Source of the DNA: Dyella acidisoli
GTDB taxonomy: Bacteria > Pseudomonadota > Gammaproteobacteria > Xanthomonadales > Rhodanobacteraceae
Direction of reading: 5' to 3'
Length of the DNA stretch: 64,000 bases
Assembly (NCBI RefSeq): GCF_030160295.1
Contig: NZ_BSOB01000005.1
Location: 186,001-250,000, forward strand
Below, one piece after another: positions 1 to 9,057 of this stretch. Both the position numbers and the translations under genes were made by a program. How positions within the stretch are numbered: position 1 is the first letter of the stretch; each line of letters starts with the position of its first letter. The notes beneath the pieces are model-generated. The model ran no database searches. It was not told the DNA's origin and saw only the letters and a program-made list of their open reading frames with translations.

Positions 1-3000
1 CTCATCAGCGTGGGTTGCGTGGCGTCGTTGCCAAGCTTCCAGTTCTTCTTCGCCTCGGCGCCGACGCGACCGGCGAGCGAGTTGGCGTTGTTGAAATACA
101 CGCTGGACGCCGTATCGGAAGCATCATTGAAGGAGGCAGTTTGATAGACCAACTGCGCTTGCGGCACGAACACCCAGCCGGCGCGCAGCGGTATCGGATA
201 GCCACCCTCCAGTGATGCAGCGACACCACGACCGTCGGTTTTCAGCGGAGCCATGCGCGCGGAGCTGGCCTTGACGTTGTAACCGGTGCCCTGCACGACA
301 GCGTCCGTGTACCAGCCGGACGCACCGAAGTGCGTCCAGTAGCCACCCAGCGTGTAATTCTGTAGCTGATCGTGGCCGGCCGTAATGCCGTCAAAGTGCT
401 TCACGTCACCAGCAATCTGACCAAGCGCAATGTAGACGCCAGCGACATCGCGGCTGCCATCGTCGTGCTGACCACGATAAAGATCGACGCCGGCCTGCAA
501 GGCGAACATGTCATCGGTGTAGCTCGGTCCCTTGTCACCATAAATACCGAGCGAACCGCCGTCACGCGAACCGTGCTGAGCGATGACGCGCGCCCAGCTG
601 CTGTCGCTCTTAGCACCCGCGGCCTGCAGCACGTCCTCGCCAACGCGCTCCTGCAAACTGTCCATCAGGTCCAACCCATAGGACAACGCCATCGAAGGCA
701 CGGCGGTGTAAAGCGAGACTTCCTGGCGATAGAGCGGAATGGTTTTCTGCGTTGCGGTGTTGCCCGCGCTGGAAGACGACGAAGGCGTGGGCGTGGGTGT
801 AGGAGTGGGAGTCGGCACTGGCGTAGGTGATGGGACCGGAGTGGGCGTTGGCGCTGGTGTGGGAGTCGGTGCCGGAGACGGTGTTGGAGTGGGACTCGGT
901 GCAGGCGTTGGTGAAGGCGCACATGCCGCAGCACCTGGCACCAGCGAACAATCGAGCTGCGAACGCAAGTACCAGCTCTGCGCACTGCTGCTATCCGTGC
1001 TACCACGATAAAGCGAATACTCGTAAGGACCGGCCGCCACTGCACTGGCCAAGCTGAAAGCACCGGCGGACGTCGTACCACCGTTGATCGCTTGCACCAC
1101 TTCGATACCGTTGGCTGTGGTCAGTGCACCCGAGCCACCCGCGTTAGTAATGCGCAATGCGGTGCTGCCGGTAGCCGTGCCGCCGTTGATCACCAAAAGA
1201 TCCGACGGTGAACCATCGCCGCCGAGATAGGTGTTGAGCGCAACGACACTGCCGCTACCGCCCACGTAGTTGGTGGTCACGAGCTTGTTGCCTGTGCCAG
1301 TGCCACCTACTTGCACCAGGCCGTTGTTGTTCAACGTGTCGTTGATGGTGAAACTGCCTTTGGCAGTGCTGCCCTGCGCCGACAACGCATCAGCCACGGC
1401 GATCGTGCCGTTGTTGGTCACAGTGCCGCTTACGCTGCCATAGCCGCCCAACGTCGTGCCCGACGCTACCGTGGTGCTACCGCCACCGCTCAACGCTGCG
1501 CTGGCATGACTGTCGTCGCCCACCACGAGCGTACCTGCACTTACGTTGGTATCACCGGTATAGGTGTTGTCGGCATTGAGAATGGTAGTACCGCCGCCGA
1601 GCTGGTTCACGCCGCCCGTACCAGAGATGGTGTTGGCGAAGGTATAGGTATCCGAGCGATCGAAGGCGAGTGTGCCGTTGTCGGTGACGTTGCCAGTGAT
1701 GGAACCGCTGGTGCCATCATTGCCGAGCTGCAACGTTCCAGCAGTGATCGTGGTGCCGCCTGTGTAAGTGTTGTCGTTCGTCAACACCGTGGTGCCGCTA
1801 CCGAGCTGGTTGACTGCACCGCTGCCGGAAATCACGCCGCCAAAGCTGTGGACATCGGAACGATTGAAAGCGAGTGTTCCGTTGTCGGCGACATTGCCAG
1901 TGATGGAACCGCTAGTGCCACCATTACCAAGCTGCACTGTGCCAGCCGTGATCGTGGTGCCGCCCGTGTAAGTGTTGTCACTCGTCAGCACCGTGGTGCC
2001 GCTGCCAAGCTGGTTGACCGCACCACTGCCAGAAATCACGCCACCGAAGTTGTAGACGTCGGAACGATCGAAGGCGAGTGTGCCGTTGTCGGCGACATTG
2101 CCGGTGATAGAACCGCTGGTGCTGCCATCGCCGAGCTGCAGTGTGCTGGCTGTGATCGTGGTGCCACCCGTGTAGGTGTTGTCGTTCGTCAGCACAGTGG
2201 TACCGCTACCGAGCTGGTTGACTGCACCGCTACCGGAAATCGCGCCACCAAAGCTGTAAACGTCGGAACGATTGAAAGCGAGCGTACCGTTGTCAGTAAC
2301 GTCGCCGATGATGGAGCCGCTGGTGCCGCCGTTCCCAAGCTGCAGCGTGCCGGCGGAGATGGTCGTGCCGCCCGTGTAGCTGCTGTCACCCGCCAGCACC
2401 AGCGTGCCGCTGCCCGCTTTGGTCAGCGCGCCGGTGCCGGTGATGCCTTGCGTAAGCGTGCTGTTGAAAGCCTGCGTATCGATCGTACCGCCAGCGGCGT
2501 TGAGGGTCACGGCGCGCGTCGATGCAAGATCGAAGCTCTGCGTGAGCTGCAAGGTACCGCCGTTGAAGGTGACGCCGCCTGACGCGTCGCCCAATGCACT
2601 ATCCGCACCGACCGCAAGCGTGCCGTTGTTGATGAAAGTGCCGCCGGCATACGTGTTCGCGCCGGTCAGCATGGTCGTGCCCGAACCGATCTGCGCCACG
2701 CTGCCGCTACCGGAAATCACGTTGCTGAAAGTCACCGCGTTGCCTCGATCGAAGGCCACCGTACCGTTGTTGGTAATGGACTTGTTGATGCCGCCCGTCG
2801 TGCCACCGTTGCCCAACTGCAGCGTGCCGCCGTTGTCCACCGTCATGCTGCCGGCATAGGCCGAATTGTTGTCGGTGAGGATCAGCGTACCGCCCTGCAC
2901 TTCGGTCGAGGTCAGGCCTGTCAGGTCGGCGAGCGGATTGGCAATGGTCCAGGTACCGCTATCTTGCTTTTGCAGTGTCTGGAAACCGGAAATAGAGGTC

Positions 3001-3848
3001 GGGCCGCTACTGCTGCCCACGCTTAACGTATCGGTGTCGGTACCGTTCAAGGTGAGTAGATTGGTGCCGCCGCCACCACTAATGCTGCCGCTCACCGAAG
3101 AGCCGGTATAGAGGTGCAGAGCATCGTTGCCACCCGCAAACCCCAGGTTGCCTTTCACCTGGCCTCTATTGGTGAAGTCCACTGCACCATTGCCGGAGGC
3201 ACCCAGCACGTTGCCGTGGGTCACATCGGTTTCGATGATGCCGGTGGCACTGTTGACCACGGTATTGGAGCCGGACGGAGTCTGGAACCAGATGGCCGCC
3301 GCATGGACGGCCCGGATGGTGCCGTTGTTGATGATGGTGTTGCCGAAGCCAATGGGATTCACCGCTTCGGCATCGTTCGCCGTGCCGTTCGACAGCACGG
3401 TGGCACCCTGCTGCACAGTCAAGGTGCCATTGTTGTTGAATTCGATGGTGTTCTTACCGTCGCCGTAATTGCCGCCACCCGTGCTCGTGGCGCTGTTCTG
3501 AACCAATGAGCCCGACTGCAACAAGATGGTTGCGTTGTTGCCAAGCGAAATGTCGGAGACGTTCCCCACCACAATCTGCGCATTCGATTGCAGCGTGACC
3601 GAAGCGCCGGAAGCCGTCGAGTTGCCCGTGCCGATCGAGCTGGCCCACGGCGATGGCGCTGTCGTATCGCAAGTCGTCGCGTTACTGGTGGTTGTGCAAT
3701 TGGCGTGTGCCTGCGACGTCATTAGAGCCACATAAGCCAACACGGCCAGGCAGGTTGCCTTGCGCTGCGGCCAGGCATGGTTATTCGTAGGAGTGGAGTA
3801 ATTCATATTGACCGTAGTGGCAATACCGTGCGTCGTTATGTTTTTCAT
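1..3848 (-). CDS. Autotransporter with PATR-type beta-helix repeats and beta-barrel (partial, C-terminus beyond window)
   Basis: An open frame runs from an ATG at 3848 to the window edge (about 1282 codons, no stop). Residues 1-49 form a signal peptide with a long N-region, an Ala/Leu/Val core and an AHA|N cleavage site. A large passenger follows, rich in NNGT, LTGANTY and GTTML patterns typical of autotransporter-associated beta-strand repeats, including four 204-bp units. A Pro/Thr/Ser linker (about residues 981-1023, positions 780-905) leads to the start of an autotransporter barrel from about residue 1050 (SWARVIAQHG, GVDLYRG, LGGYWTHFG). Family knowledge: type Va secretion exports the passenger through the C-terminal barrel for adhesion or biofilm. 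Only the last strands are missing. An AAAGG ribosome site lies about 8 nt upstream of the ATG. Passenger function is unknown. Confidence 0.9.
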   Translation of the reverse strand, partial: MKNITTHGIATTVNMNYSTPTNNHAWPQRKATCLAVLAYVALMTSQAHANCTTTSNATTCDTTAPSPWASSIGTGNSTASGASVTLQSNAQIVVGNVSDISLGNNATILLQSGSLVQNSATSTGGGNYGDGKNTIEFNNNGTLTVQQGATVLSNGTANDAEAVNPIGFGNTIINNGTIRAVHAAAIWFQTPSGSNTVVNSATGIIETDVTHGNVLGASGNGAVDFTNRGQVKGNLGFAGGNDALHLYTGSSVSGSISGGGGTNLLTLNGTDTDTLSVGSSSGPTSISGFQTLQKQDSGTWTIANPLADLTGLTSTEVQGGTLILTDNNSAYAGSMTVDNGGTLQLGNGGTTGGINKSITNNGTVAFDRGNAVTFSNVISGSGSVAQIGSGTTMLTGANTYAGGTFINNGTLAVGADSALGDASGGVTFNGGTLQLTQSFDLASTRAVTLNAAGGTIDTQAFNSTLTQGITGTGALTKAGSGTLVLAGDSSYTGGTTISAGTLQLGNGGTSGSIIGDVTDNGTLAFNRSDVYSFGGAISGSGAVNQLGSGTTVLTNDNTYTGGTTITASTLQLGDGSTSGSITGNVADNGTLAFDRSDVYNFGGVISGSGAVNQLGSGTTVLTSDNTYTGGTTITAGTVQLGNGGTSGSITGNVADNGTLAFNRSDVHSFGGVISGSGAVNQLGSGTTVLTNDNTYTGGTTITAGTLQLGNDGTSGSITGNVTDNGTLAFDRSDTYTFANTISGTGGVNQLGGGTTILNADNTYTGDTNVSAGTLVVGDDSHASAALSGGGSTTVASGTTLGGYGSVSGTVTNNGTIAVADALSAQGSTAKGSFTINDTLNNNGLVQVGGTGTGNKLVTTNYVGGSGSVVALNTYLGGDGSPSDLLVINGGTATGSTALRITNAGGSGALTTANGIEVVQAINGGTTSAGAFSLASAVAAGPYEYSLYRGSTDSSSAQSWYLRSQLDCSLVPGAAACAPSPTPAPSPTPTPSPAPTPTPAPTPTPVPSPTPVPTPTPTPTPTPSSSSSAGNTATQKTIPLYRQEVSLYTAVPSMALSYGLDLMDSLQERVGEDVLQAAGAKSDSSWARVIAQHGSRDGGSLGIYGDKGPSYTDDMFALQAGVDLYRGQHDDGSRDVAGVYIALGQIAGDVKHFDGITAGHDQLQNYTLGGYWTHFGASGWYTDAVVQGTGYNVKASSARMAPLKTDGRGVAASLEGGYPIPLRAGWVFVPQAQLVYQTASFNDASDTASSVYFNNANSLAGRVGAEAKKNWKLGNDATQPTLM
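780..905 (-). repeat. Pro/Thr/Ser low-complexity linker in the autotransporter
   Basis: A near-hexanucleotide repeat (gtgggcgttgg-like on the plus strand) encodes a run of PTPTPSPTPAP-type residues between passenger and barrel. Such extended linkers are common in secreted Xanthomonadales proteins. The repetitiveness makes it prone to slippage. Confidence 0.8.
1600..2410 (-). repeat. Tandem 204-bp coding repeats in the autotransporter passenger
   Basis: The same landmark (ccgttgtc or a near variant) recurs at 1675, 1879, 2083 and 2287, exactly 204 bp apart, so each unit encodes 68 residues. Flanking words such as gagctggttgac and gtgtaagtgttgtc recur in phase. The units are highly similar but not identical, and the frame is preserved throughout. 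Confidence 0.85.
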
Positions 3849-4322
3849 GACTGGCCTTTGCGTTATTTGAAATTGGTTTTTTCCGCACGCGCTGCAAAAG
3901 ACACGCAACAGCCCACACCGGCGCTTTGCGCAGGCGCAGACGTGATCGGATTCAGTGCGAAAAACCGGCTGCTTTGCTCATACGAGGGCACTCCCATGCC
4001 CCGCAGCCAAGCGGCCGTTTCGTGGCGCATAGGATATCCGCGAACACGGTGCTCGCTGGCCAGACGATTCCTAAAATAAAGTCAGTTAAAGACTGCTTTT
4101 TGTCCCTTTTTGATAAGAGCTGTCCGAGCAGGCTTGTTTTTCTGTCTCTGGAATACTGTCTGCAAAATCAAACAGCGACCCAATTGGTTTAATGGCGCGG
4201 AAAGGAACTTATTTAGATCACTTCGATGGCGATTCAAGCCGAGCGATGATGGCTCGTTATAGGGAGTGGCATCGACGCTCGCCGGGCCAGTCTTCGAAGT
4301 TCTAGGGCAACGAGCGACAGTG
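3849..4322. other. Intergenic region upstream of the autotransporter
   Basis: No supported gene was seen. The stretch next to 3848 should hold the autotransporter promoter and leader. Short open frames here have no recognisable family or ribosome site. Confidence 0.5.
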
Positions 4323-4800
4323 TCACGATCGGGCCTCCATCACGATCAGGGCCTTACCGTTGATGCGACTCCCCTTTCCAACTGCCTGATCAGTTCGATC
4401 CCTTCATGCAATCGAACCATGCGTCCGACCGAAAGTTTCAGTATTCCCTTGCTTGCAAGGTCGACCACTTCTCGCATCGTTGCCTTGTCTTGTTTACCCA
4501 TGACGAACTTGCGAGAACGTGAGAGAAGAATGCGACCATTTTTGCGGGCGAAGGGTTTATGTCGAGGATCACGCCCCTGGCTTTAGGAGCCTGTGCTCAT
4601 CCCGAAGGGGCAAGCTTCCAGGGTGTCAACGACGACATCGAACTCGTCGAGCAGGCCACCTGGATAGAGTGCGCGTAGTTGAGCACCGCATCTGCTCCGT
4701 TCGCCTTGGCCGCGTTCATGGACTCTGCGCGCACACACCCGACGACGGAGGCACCTACCACCTTTGCGATTTGGGTTGCAAAGCACGCTCCTCACCCTGA
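4323..4800 (-). pseudogene. Remnant of a zinc-type/quinone oxidoreductase (MDR superfamily)
   Basis: Read on the minus strand across several frame changes, this stretch recovers the C-terminal half of an NADP-dependent alcohol dehydrogenase/quinone oxidoreductase. Recovered pieces are CFATQIAKVVGASVVG (Rossmann segment), NAAKANGADAVLNY, LLDEFDVVVDTL, KARGVILDINPSP and a C-terminal GKALIVMEARS followed by a stop at 4323. At least two frameshifts separate them, and the N-terminal catalytic domain and the GGVG loop are absent. It is a decayed gene, not a functional enzyme. Confidence 0.7.
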
Positions 4801-4877
4801 TAACGCTCCCTAATCGCGATAAAGTCGCAAGTGCATTGCGCTATCGCCTCTAATCCTGACGTAGGCAGGGCTACGTC

Positions 4878-5891
4878 TTACGCTGAGACAAAGGATTTAC
4901 TCGCCAAGACGCCATAAGCTGACGCGTCCACCTTCAACATTCCATCGCCGTGCACAATCACCGACAGAGGGTCTGACAACTCGCCGATAAACGCGCCATC
5001 CGTTTCGTTTTTCAGAAACGCCATGAAGTGCAAGGAACCATCGCGCGCGGGCATGACACGTCCTGCATAAAGCTTCCCAAGCGGATCGCCCACCAAAAAA
5101 TCGCCCGGCACCAAGTGCCACTCACCCAATGGATGATCGGCCATCAGGTAATGCGTGCCGGTCATGGGGTGCGACATGGCTGCGCTCGAATAATTCCAGT
5201 CAATCAAATTCGCAGCCGTGCAAAACAGGCAATACCAGCGTCCTTGCCATTTGAAAATCTGCGGTACTTCCAGATGCGCAAACACGCGTGAACGAAACAG
5301 CGGCGGCTGCAACGTCCATTGATGCAAGTCATCCGACGTGGCGTGGCCGATGACACCTCGGCCGATACTCGGCCCGCTCGGCTCGCGCGCGGTGAAGACC
5401 ATATGCCATCCACGACCATCGGGGTCGGGAAATACCCATGGATCGCGGCAGGCCTGCTCGTACCACACATTCTTGTCGAGCGTTTCGTAAAGCGTGTTGT
5501 CTGACAATTGCAATATCGGATTGCGGGGCGAGCGCTCCCAGCGATACAGATCCGGCGAAGAAGCCACGCCAATGCGCTGGATCAATCCTTCTTCTTCGCG
5601 GCTAGTGCCCGTATAGAACATCAGCCAGTGACCTTGAGGCGCCTGCACCACAGTTCCGGTCCAGGTGGTGTAGTCGTCCCACGCGGGCGACGCTGCCGGA
5701 CGCAACGCTTCCTCCACTTCCACCCAGTTCACCAAGTCTTCGGATATGGCGTGTCCGATCGAGACGTGCCAATGGCGTTTATTGGGATCGCCCAGCGACT
5801 TGGGTGCTTGCAGGAAGAACAGATGGGTTCGCCCGCCCTCCTGCGCGAACCAAAAATCCCAGACCCAACGATCATCGAGGCGAAACGCCAT
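4878..5891 (-). CDS. GH32/GH68-like five-bladed beta-propeller glycosidase (possible fructosidase)
   Basis: About 337 residues resembling the GH43/32/68 beta-propeller clan. The expected acidic triad can be placed: an N-terminal Asp in VWDFWF, the RDP motif in ACRDPWVF, and a Glu in LEVPQIF. The WDFW motif resembles GH68-type VWD more than the NDPNG of classic GH32. No signal peptide is seen, so it is probably cytoplasmic. I chose the ATG at 5891 (MAFRLDD); an in-frame TTG at 5930 is a possible longer start. It is divergent from the TBDR at 6196 and probably belongs to that uptake locus, which fits hydrolysis of a sucrose- or fructose-containing intermediate. Exact substrate unknown. Confidence 0.8.
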   Translation of the reverse strand: MAFRLDDRWVWDFWFAQEGGRTHLFFLQAPKSLGDPNKRHWHVSIGHAISEDLVNWVEVEEALRPAASPAWDDYTTWTGTVVQAPQGHWLMFYTGTSREEEGLIQRIGVASSPDLYRWERSPRNPILQLSDNTLYETLDKNVWYEQACRDPWVFPDPDGRGWHMVFTAREPSGPSIGRGVIGHATSDDLHQWTLQPPLFRSRVFAHLEVPQIFKWQGRWYCLFCTAANLIDWNYSSAAMSHPMTGTHYLMADHPLGEWHLVPGDFLVGDPLGKLYAGRVMPARDGSLHFMAFLKNETDGAFIGELSDPLSVIVHGDGMLKVDASAYGVLASKSFVSA

Positions 5892-6195
5892 GTGTGCTTG
5901 CTCAACAGGCGCGCGGATTGCGCGGCGCAAATATTACCTGTTAAGTGAATTATTTCCATGGACATCCTGCGAAAATGGGACTGATAAGGCTTTTCTCGTT
6001 GACGAGTGCGGCGCGCTATAGCTGATTTAATTGTCCATCTTCAATGTCTTATTAGGGACAAGATTCAGGCTAAACGGGACTTTTTCTCAGTCTCCCGCTC
6101 TGTCAACAATATGACACATGATGAGTGATATTTTTCCCCGGTCCGCGCCGTCGGCCCTGCCGCCCGGCCACCGCATCCGCACCTGGGAAAGAACC
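5892..6195. promoter_or_regulatory. Divergent promoter region between glycosidase and TBDR
   Basis: About 300 bp separate the two divergent starts. It contains an imperfect palindrome tgtcttattagggaca at 6045-6060, resembling motifs upstream of the two other TBDRs in this window. No separate gene is supported. Confidence 0.5.
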
Positions 6196-8952
6196 ATGCT
6201 CACCTATTCCGAACGCCAGCACGGCCGTCGGCTGTCTGTCCTGGCACTGGCCATCCTGACGGCCTTGCCGGCCATGAGCCGGGCCGATGACACCAACGCC
6301 CTGCCCGACCAAACCAAGGCGAAGACGTTGGCTAATGTGGAGGTCAATGGTCAGGTTGCCGCCAATGGCATCGCTATCGCCGCCAAACAGACGCAAGACC
6401 GCGTGATGGACGTGACCACCAGCGAGCAGATTCAGTCCTTGCCGAGCTTGAACATTCCGCAGGCCGTGCAGCGTGTGGCCGGTGTGTCCACCAGCTTCAA
6501 TTCCGACAACATCAACGGGCGCGACGAAGCACAGCAAATCGCCATCCGCGGCCTCGACGCCAGCTACAACAACATCACGCTCGACGGCGCACCGATGGCC
6601 ACCACCGATCGCGCCAGCCGCGGCGTGCGCACGGATCTCTTGCCTGCGTCGCTGGTGCAAGAAGTGGACGTGTACAAAACCTGGCAGCCGGACCAGGACC
6701 CTAATGCGGTCGGCGGCTCCATCAACGTGGTCACGCGCAGCGCGTTCGACAATCAAGGCCACACCTACGCAAGCGTTACTGCTGCACTAGGTCACGTGAG
6801 CGGCACGGGCAACGCGCTGTCCGCCGATGCGGGTCTGGCTCGCAAGGGTGACGCGGTGTTTAGCGCCACTTTCGGACCGAATCACACGCTGGGCTTCGTG
6901 CTCGCGGCCAACTACGAAAACCGCAATCTGTATTCGCTGGGCCACATGACCAGCGACAACATCTTCTACAACTACTACAACGCCAACGGCAGCAACGCCA
7001 ACAACCCCGGTATTGGCGGCAATAACTTCGGCAATGGCTATCCAGTGCCGCAGCAGAGCAAGTACTGGAGCTTTCCGGAAAACATGCAGCGCAAGGGCCT
7101 GGACGGCAAGCTCGAGGCGAAGTTTGCGCCGAACATGTATGGCTTCCTGTCATTCGGCGTCAACGATGAAGTCGTCCATTCGGAACGCAACGAGATCATC
7201 CTCGACGACAGCCGTTCCACCGGCACCAATCCGGTGCAGAACCAGACCGGGACCTCCGGTCAGTTCGCGCTCGGCGAATCGGAAATCGGCCGGCAGCAGG
7301 CGATGATCAAGCGCGAAGACAAATTCACGCAAAGCGGCTTCGACTGGCACGTCGATGACGACAAGGTGTTCTCGGCGCGCGCCTCGTACTCCGACGCCAG
7401 CGACTGGAACCCCTCTGCGCTCAACAAGTACGCGTACGGCAAGTTCAAGTACAACGGTGCTAACGGCGCGGTGCTCAACGGCACCCCGGGCCTCGCCATG
7501 GGCTACGACACCAGCGGTTTCCAGCCCGATTTCAGCATGACCCATCCGGCCAACTTCACCAACTTGAACAACTTCAACGCGGTGTACTGGCGCAACGACA
7601 ACATCCGCATCAGTGACAGTGTGGGCGATCTGAAGCTCGATTTCCGCCAGAACATGGACGCGGATGCGCACGGCTTCGGTTATGCCGCGGGTATCGACGG
7701 GCGCCGCCTGCGTCATCGCTACAACGAAAGTTACCAGCAGTTCGTACCCACTTCATCTGGGGATACGCTGGCCAGCGTCGGCACGGTATCCAGCGAACTG
7801 ATGCCAGGCACCAATGTGCCGTTTCTGTACATCAATCCAGATCTGGCGTGGGGGCAGCTCGCTACCAGTTCACGCGCCACCGCGTATGCCAGCAACGCCA
7901 ACAACAGCTTGCAGAGCAATTACTCACACACTGAAGACACCGCCGCGGCCTACCTGATGGGCACGTACAAGACCGATCGCCTGAGCGTGCTGATCGGCCT
8001 GCGCCAGGACGATACCTGGCTGTCGACCACCGGCAACGTGCGACAGGTGACTGGCAGCGTTACGCAATGGCAGCCGCAAACCAATCGCTCGCGCTATGAC
8101 TTCACCCTGCCTGCGGCTTCGCTGATCTACAACGCCACCGATGCGGTGCGCTTGAAGTTTGCAGCCGGCAAGACCATCGGCCGCCCCACCTACGACGATT
8201 ACGCGCCGAATACCACCTACAGCCAAAACACCGATGGCAGCGTAGGTATCACGCGCGGCAATCCCGCCATCAAGCCGCGCCTGTCGACCAACTTCGACAC
8301 GTCAGCGGAATGGTATCTGCCTTACGACAGCATGCTTTCGGCAGCCGTGTTCCACAAGCGCATTGCCGACGAAATCTATACCTTGAACAGTGTCGGCACC
8401 GTGTTCTTCGATGGTGCCAATCGCATCGCGGCGATCACGCAGCCGATGAATGCCTCGCGCTCCCAATTGAACGGTGCCGAGCTCAACTTTGTGCAGGGTT
8501 CGCTGGGCTGGTTGTCGCCATGGCTGAGTGGTGTCGGCTACAACGGCAATGTCACGTTCCTGCGTGGCCGCCTCGATGCACTTACCTCCTCCGGCGCGAC
8601 TCGACCGATCGACGGCCTGGTGAATCAACCTGGCCAGATCCGTAACTTCACCGTGTTCTACAACCAGGACGGATTCGGTGTAGATCTGGGTTACCACGGA
8701 ACCTCTCGCGCTTTGCGCCTGATCGACAGTGCACGGGCAAGCCAGGACGTGTACTGGAAAGCGCGCAAGGAAATCGACCTGCGCGTGCATCAGAACATCG
8801 GCAGCGACGTGCAAGCATTCTTCGAGATCGCCAACCTCACCCGCTCGCCGGTGACCAGCGCCACCGGGCCGGCGCATGATCTGTTGAAGGATACGTTTTC
8901 GATCGGGCGCACGTACTGGCTGGGAGTGAAGTACACGCCGCATTCGCTTTGA
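6196..8952 (+). CDS. TonB-dependent receptor (Xanthomonas/Caulobacter type)
   Basis: A 918-residue outer-membrane receptor. I placed the start at the ATG at 6196, preceded by GGGAAAG and followed by a clear signal peptide (RRLSVLALAILTALPAMSRA); the frame opens at 6118 but that extension is not signal-like. A plug domain spans about residues 50-190 (QSLPSLNIPQAVQRVAGV, IAIRGLDASYNN, DPNAVGGSINVVTR), then a 22-strand-type barrel with a terminal YWLGVKYT aromatic ending. Role inferred: TonB/ExbB/ExbD-driven import of a bulky substrate across the outer membrane for the operon that follows. It is divergent from the GH32/68-like gene and 105 bp ahead of the 2H phosphoesterase gene. Confidence 0.93.
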   Translation: MLTYSERQHGRRLSVLALAILTALPAMSRADDTNALPDQTKAKTLANVEVNGQVAANGIAIAAKQTQDRVMDVTTSEQIQSLPSLNIPQAVQRVAGVSTSFNSDNINGRDEAQQIAIRGLDASYNNITLDGAPMATTDRASRGVRTDLLPASLVQEVDVYKTWQPDQDPNAVGGSINVVTRSAFDNQGHTYASVTAALGHVSGTGNALSADAGLARKGDAVFSATFGPNHTLGFVLAANYENRNLYSLGHMTSDNIFYNYYNANGSNANNPGIGGNNFGNGYPVPQQSKYWSFPENMQRKGLDGKLEAKFAPNMYGFLSFGVNDEVVHSERNEIILDDSRSTGTNPVQNQTGTSGQFALGESEIGRQQAMIKREDKFTQSGFDWHVDDDKVFSARASYSDASDWNPSALNKYAYGKFKYNGANGAVLNGTPGLAMGYDTSGFQPDFSMTHPANFTNLNNFNAVYWRNDNIRISDSVGDLKLDFRQNMDADAHGFGYAAGIDGRRLRHRYNESYQQFVPTSSGDTLASVGTVSSELMPGTNVPFLYINPDLAWGQLATSSRATAYASNANNSLQSNYSHTEDTAAAYLMGTYKTDRLSVLIGLRQDDTWLSTTGNVRQVTGSVTQWQPQTNRSRYDFTLPAASLIYNATDAVRLKFAAGKTIGRPTYDDYAPNTTYSQNTDGSVGITRGNPAIKPRLSTNFDTSAEWYLPYDSMLSAAVFHKRIADEIYTLNSVGTVFFDGANRIAAITQPMNASRSQLNGAELNFVQGSLGWLSPWLSGVGYNGNVTFLRGRLDALTSSGATRPIDGLVNQPGQIRNFTVFYNQDGFGVDLGYHGTSRALRLIDSARASQDVYWKARKEIDLRVHQNIGSDVQAFFEIANLTRSPVTSATGPAHDLLKDTFSIGRTYWLGVKYTPHSL

Positions 8953-8968
8953 TACGCCATCTTTCAAT

Positions 8969-9000
8969 GCTGTCATTCGCGCGAAGGCGGGAATGACAGC
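8969..9000. terminator. Inverted-repeat hairpin after the TBDR
   Basis: Perfect 10-bp arms gctgtcattc/gaatgacagc enclose a 12-nt loop. The arm-loop pattern (tgtcattc, gcgaaggcg, gaatgaca) looks like the dispersed REP-type hairpins common in Xanthomonadales intergenic DNA. It lacks a T-run, so it may attenuate or stabilise the TBDR message rather than terminate it. Confidence 0.6.
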
Positions 9001-9057
9001 CAGGAAGGATCACGCTTCCGGAAGATGGAAGGTACTCCCGATGACTGAAATCAATCC

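Noticed and set aside
1600-2410. Possible CRISPR array because of regular spacing
   Set aside because: The period is 204 bp and fully coding; there are no short repeats with unique spacers.
1311-2582. Long plus-strand open frame (423 codons) opposite the autotransporter
   Set aside because: It mirrors the tandem-repeat composition of the minus-strand gene, has no ribosome site and no family resemblance.
8969-9000. Possible Pho box (ctgtcat halves) controlling the ugp-like operon
   Set aside because: The two ctgtcat-like halves are inverted arms of a hairpin rather than 11-bp-spaced direct repeats.
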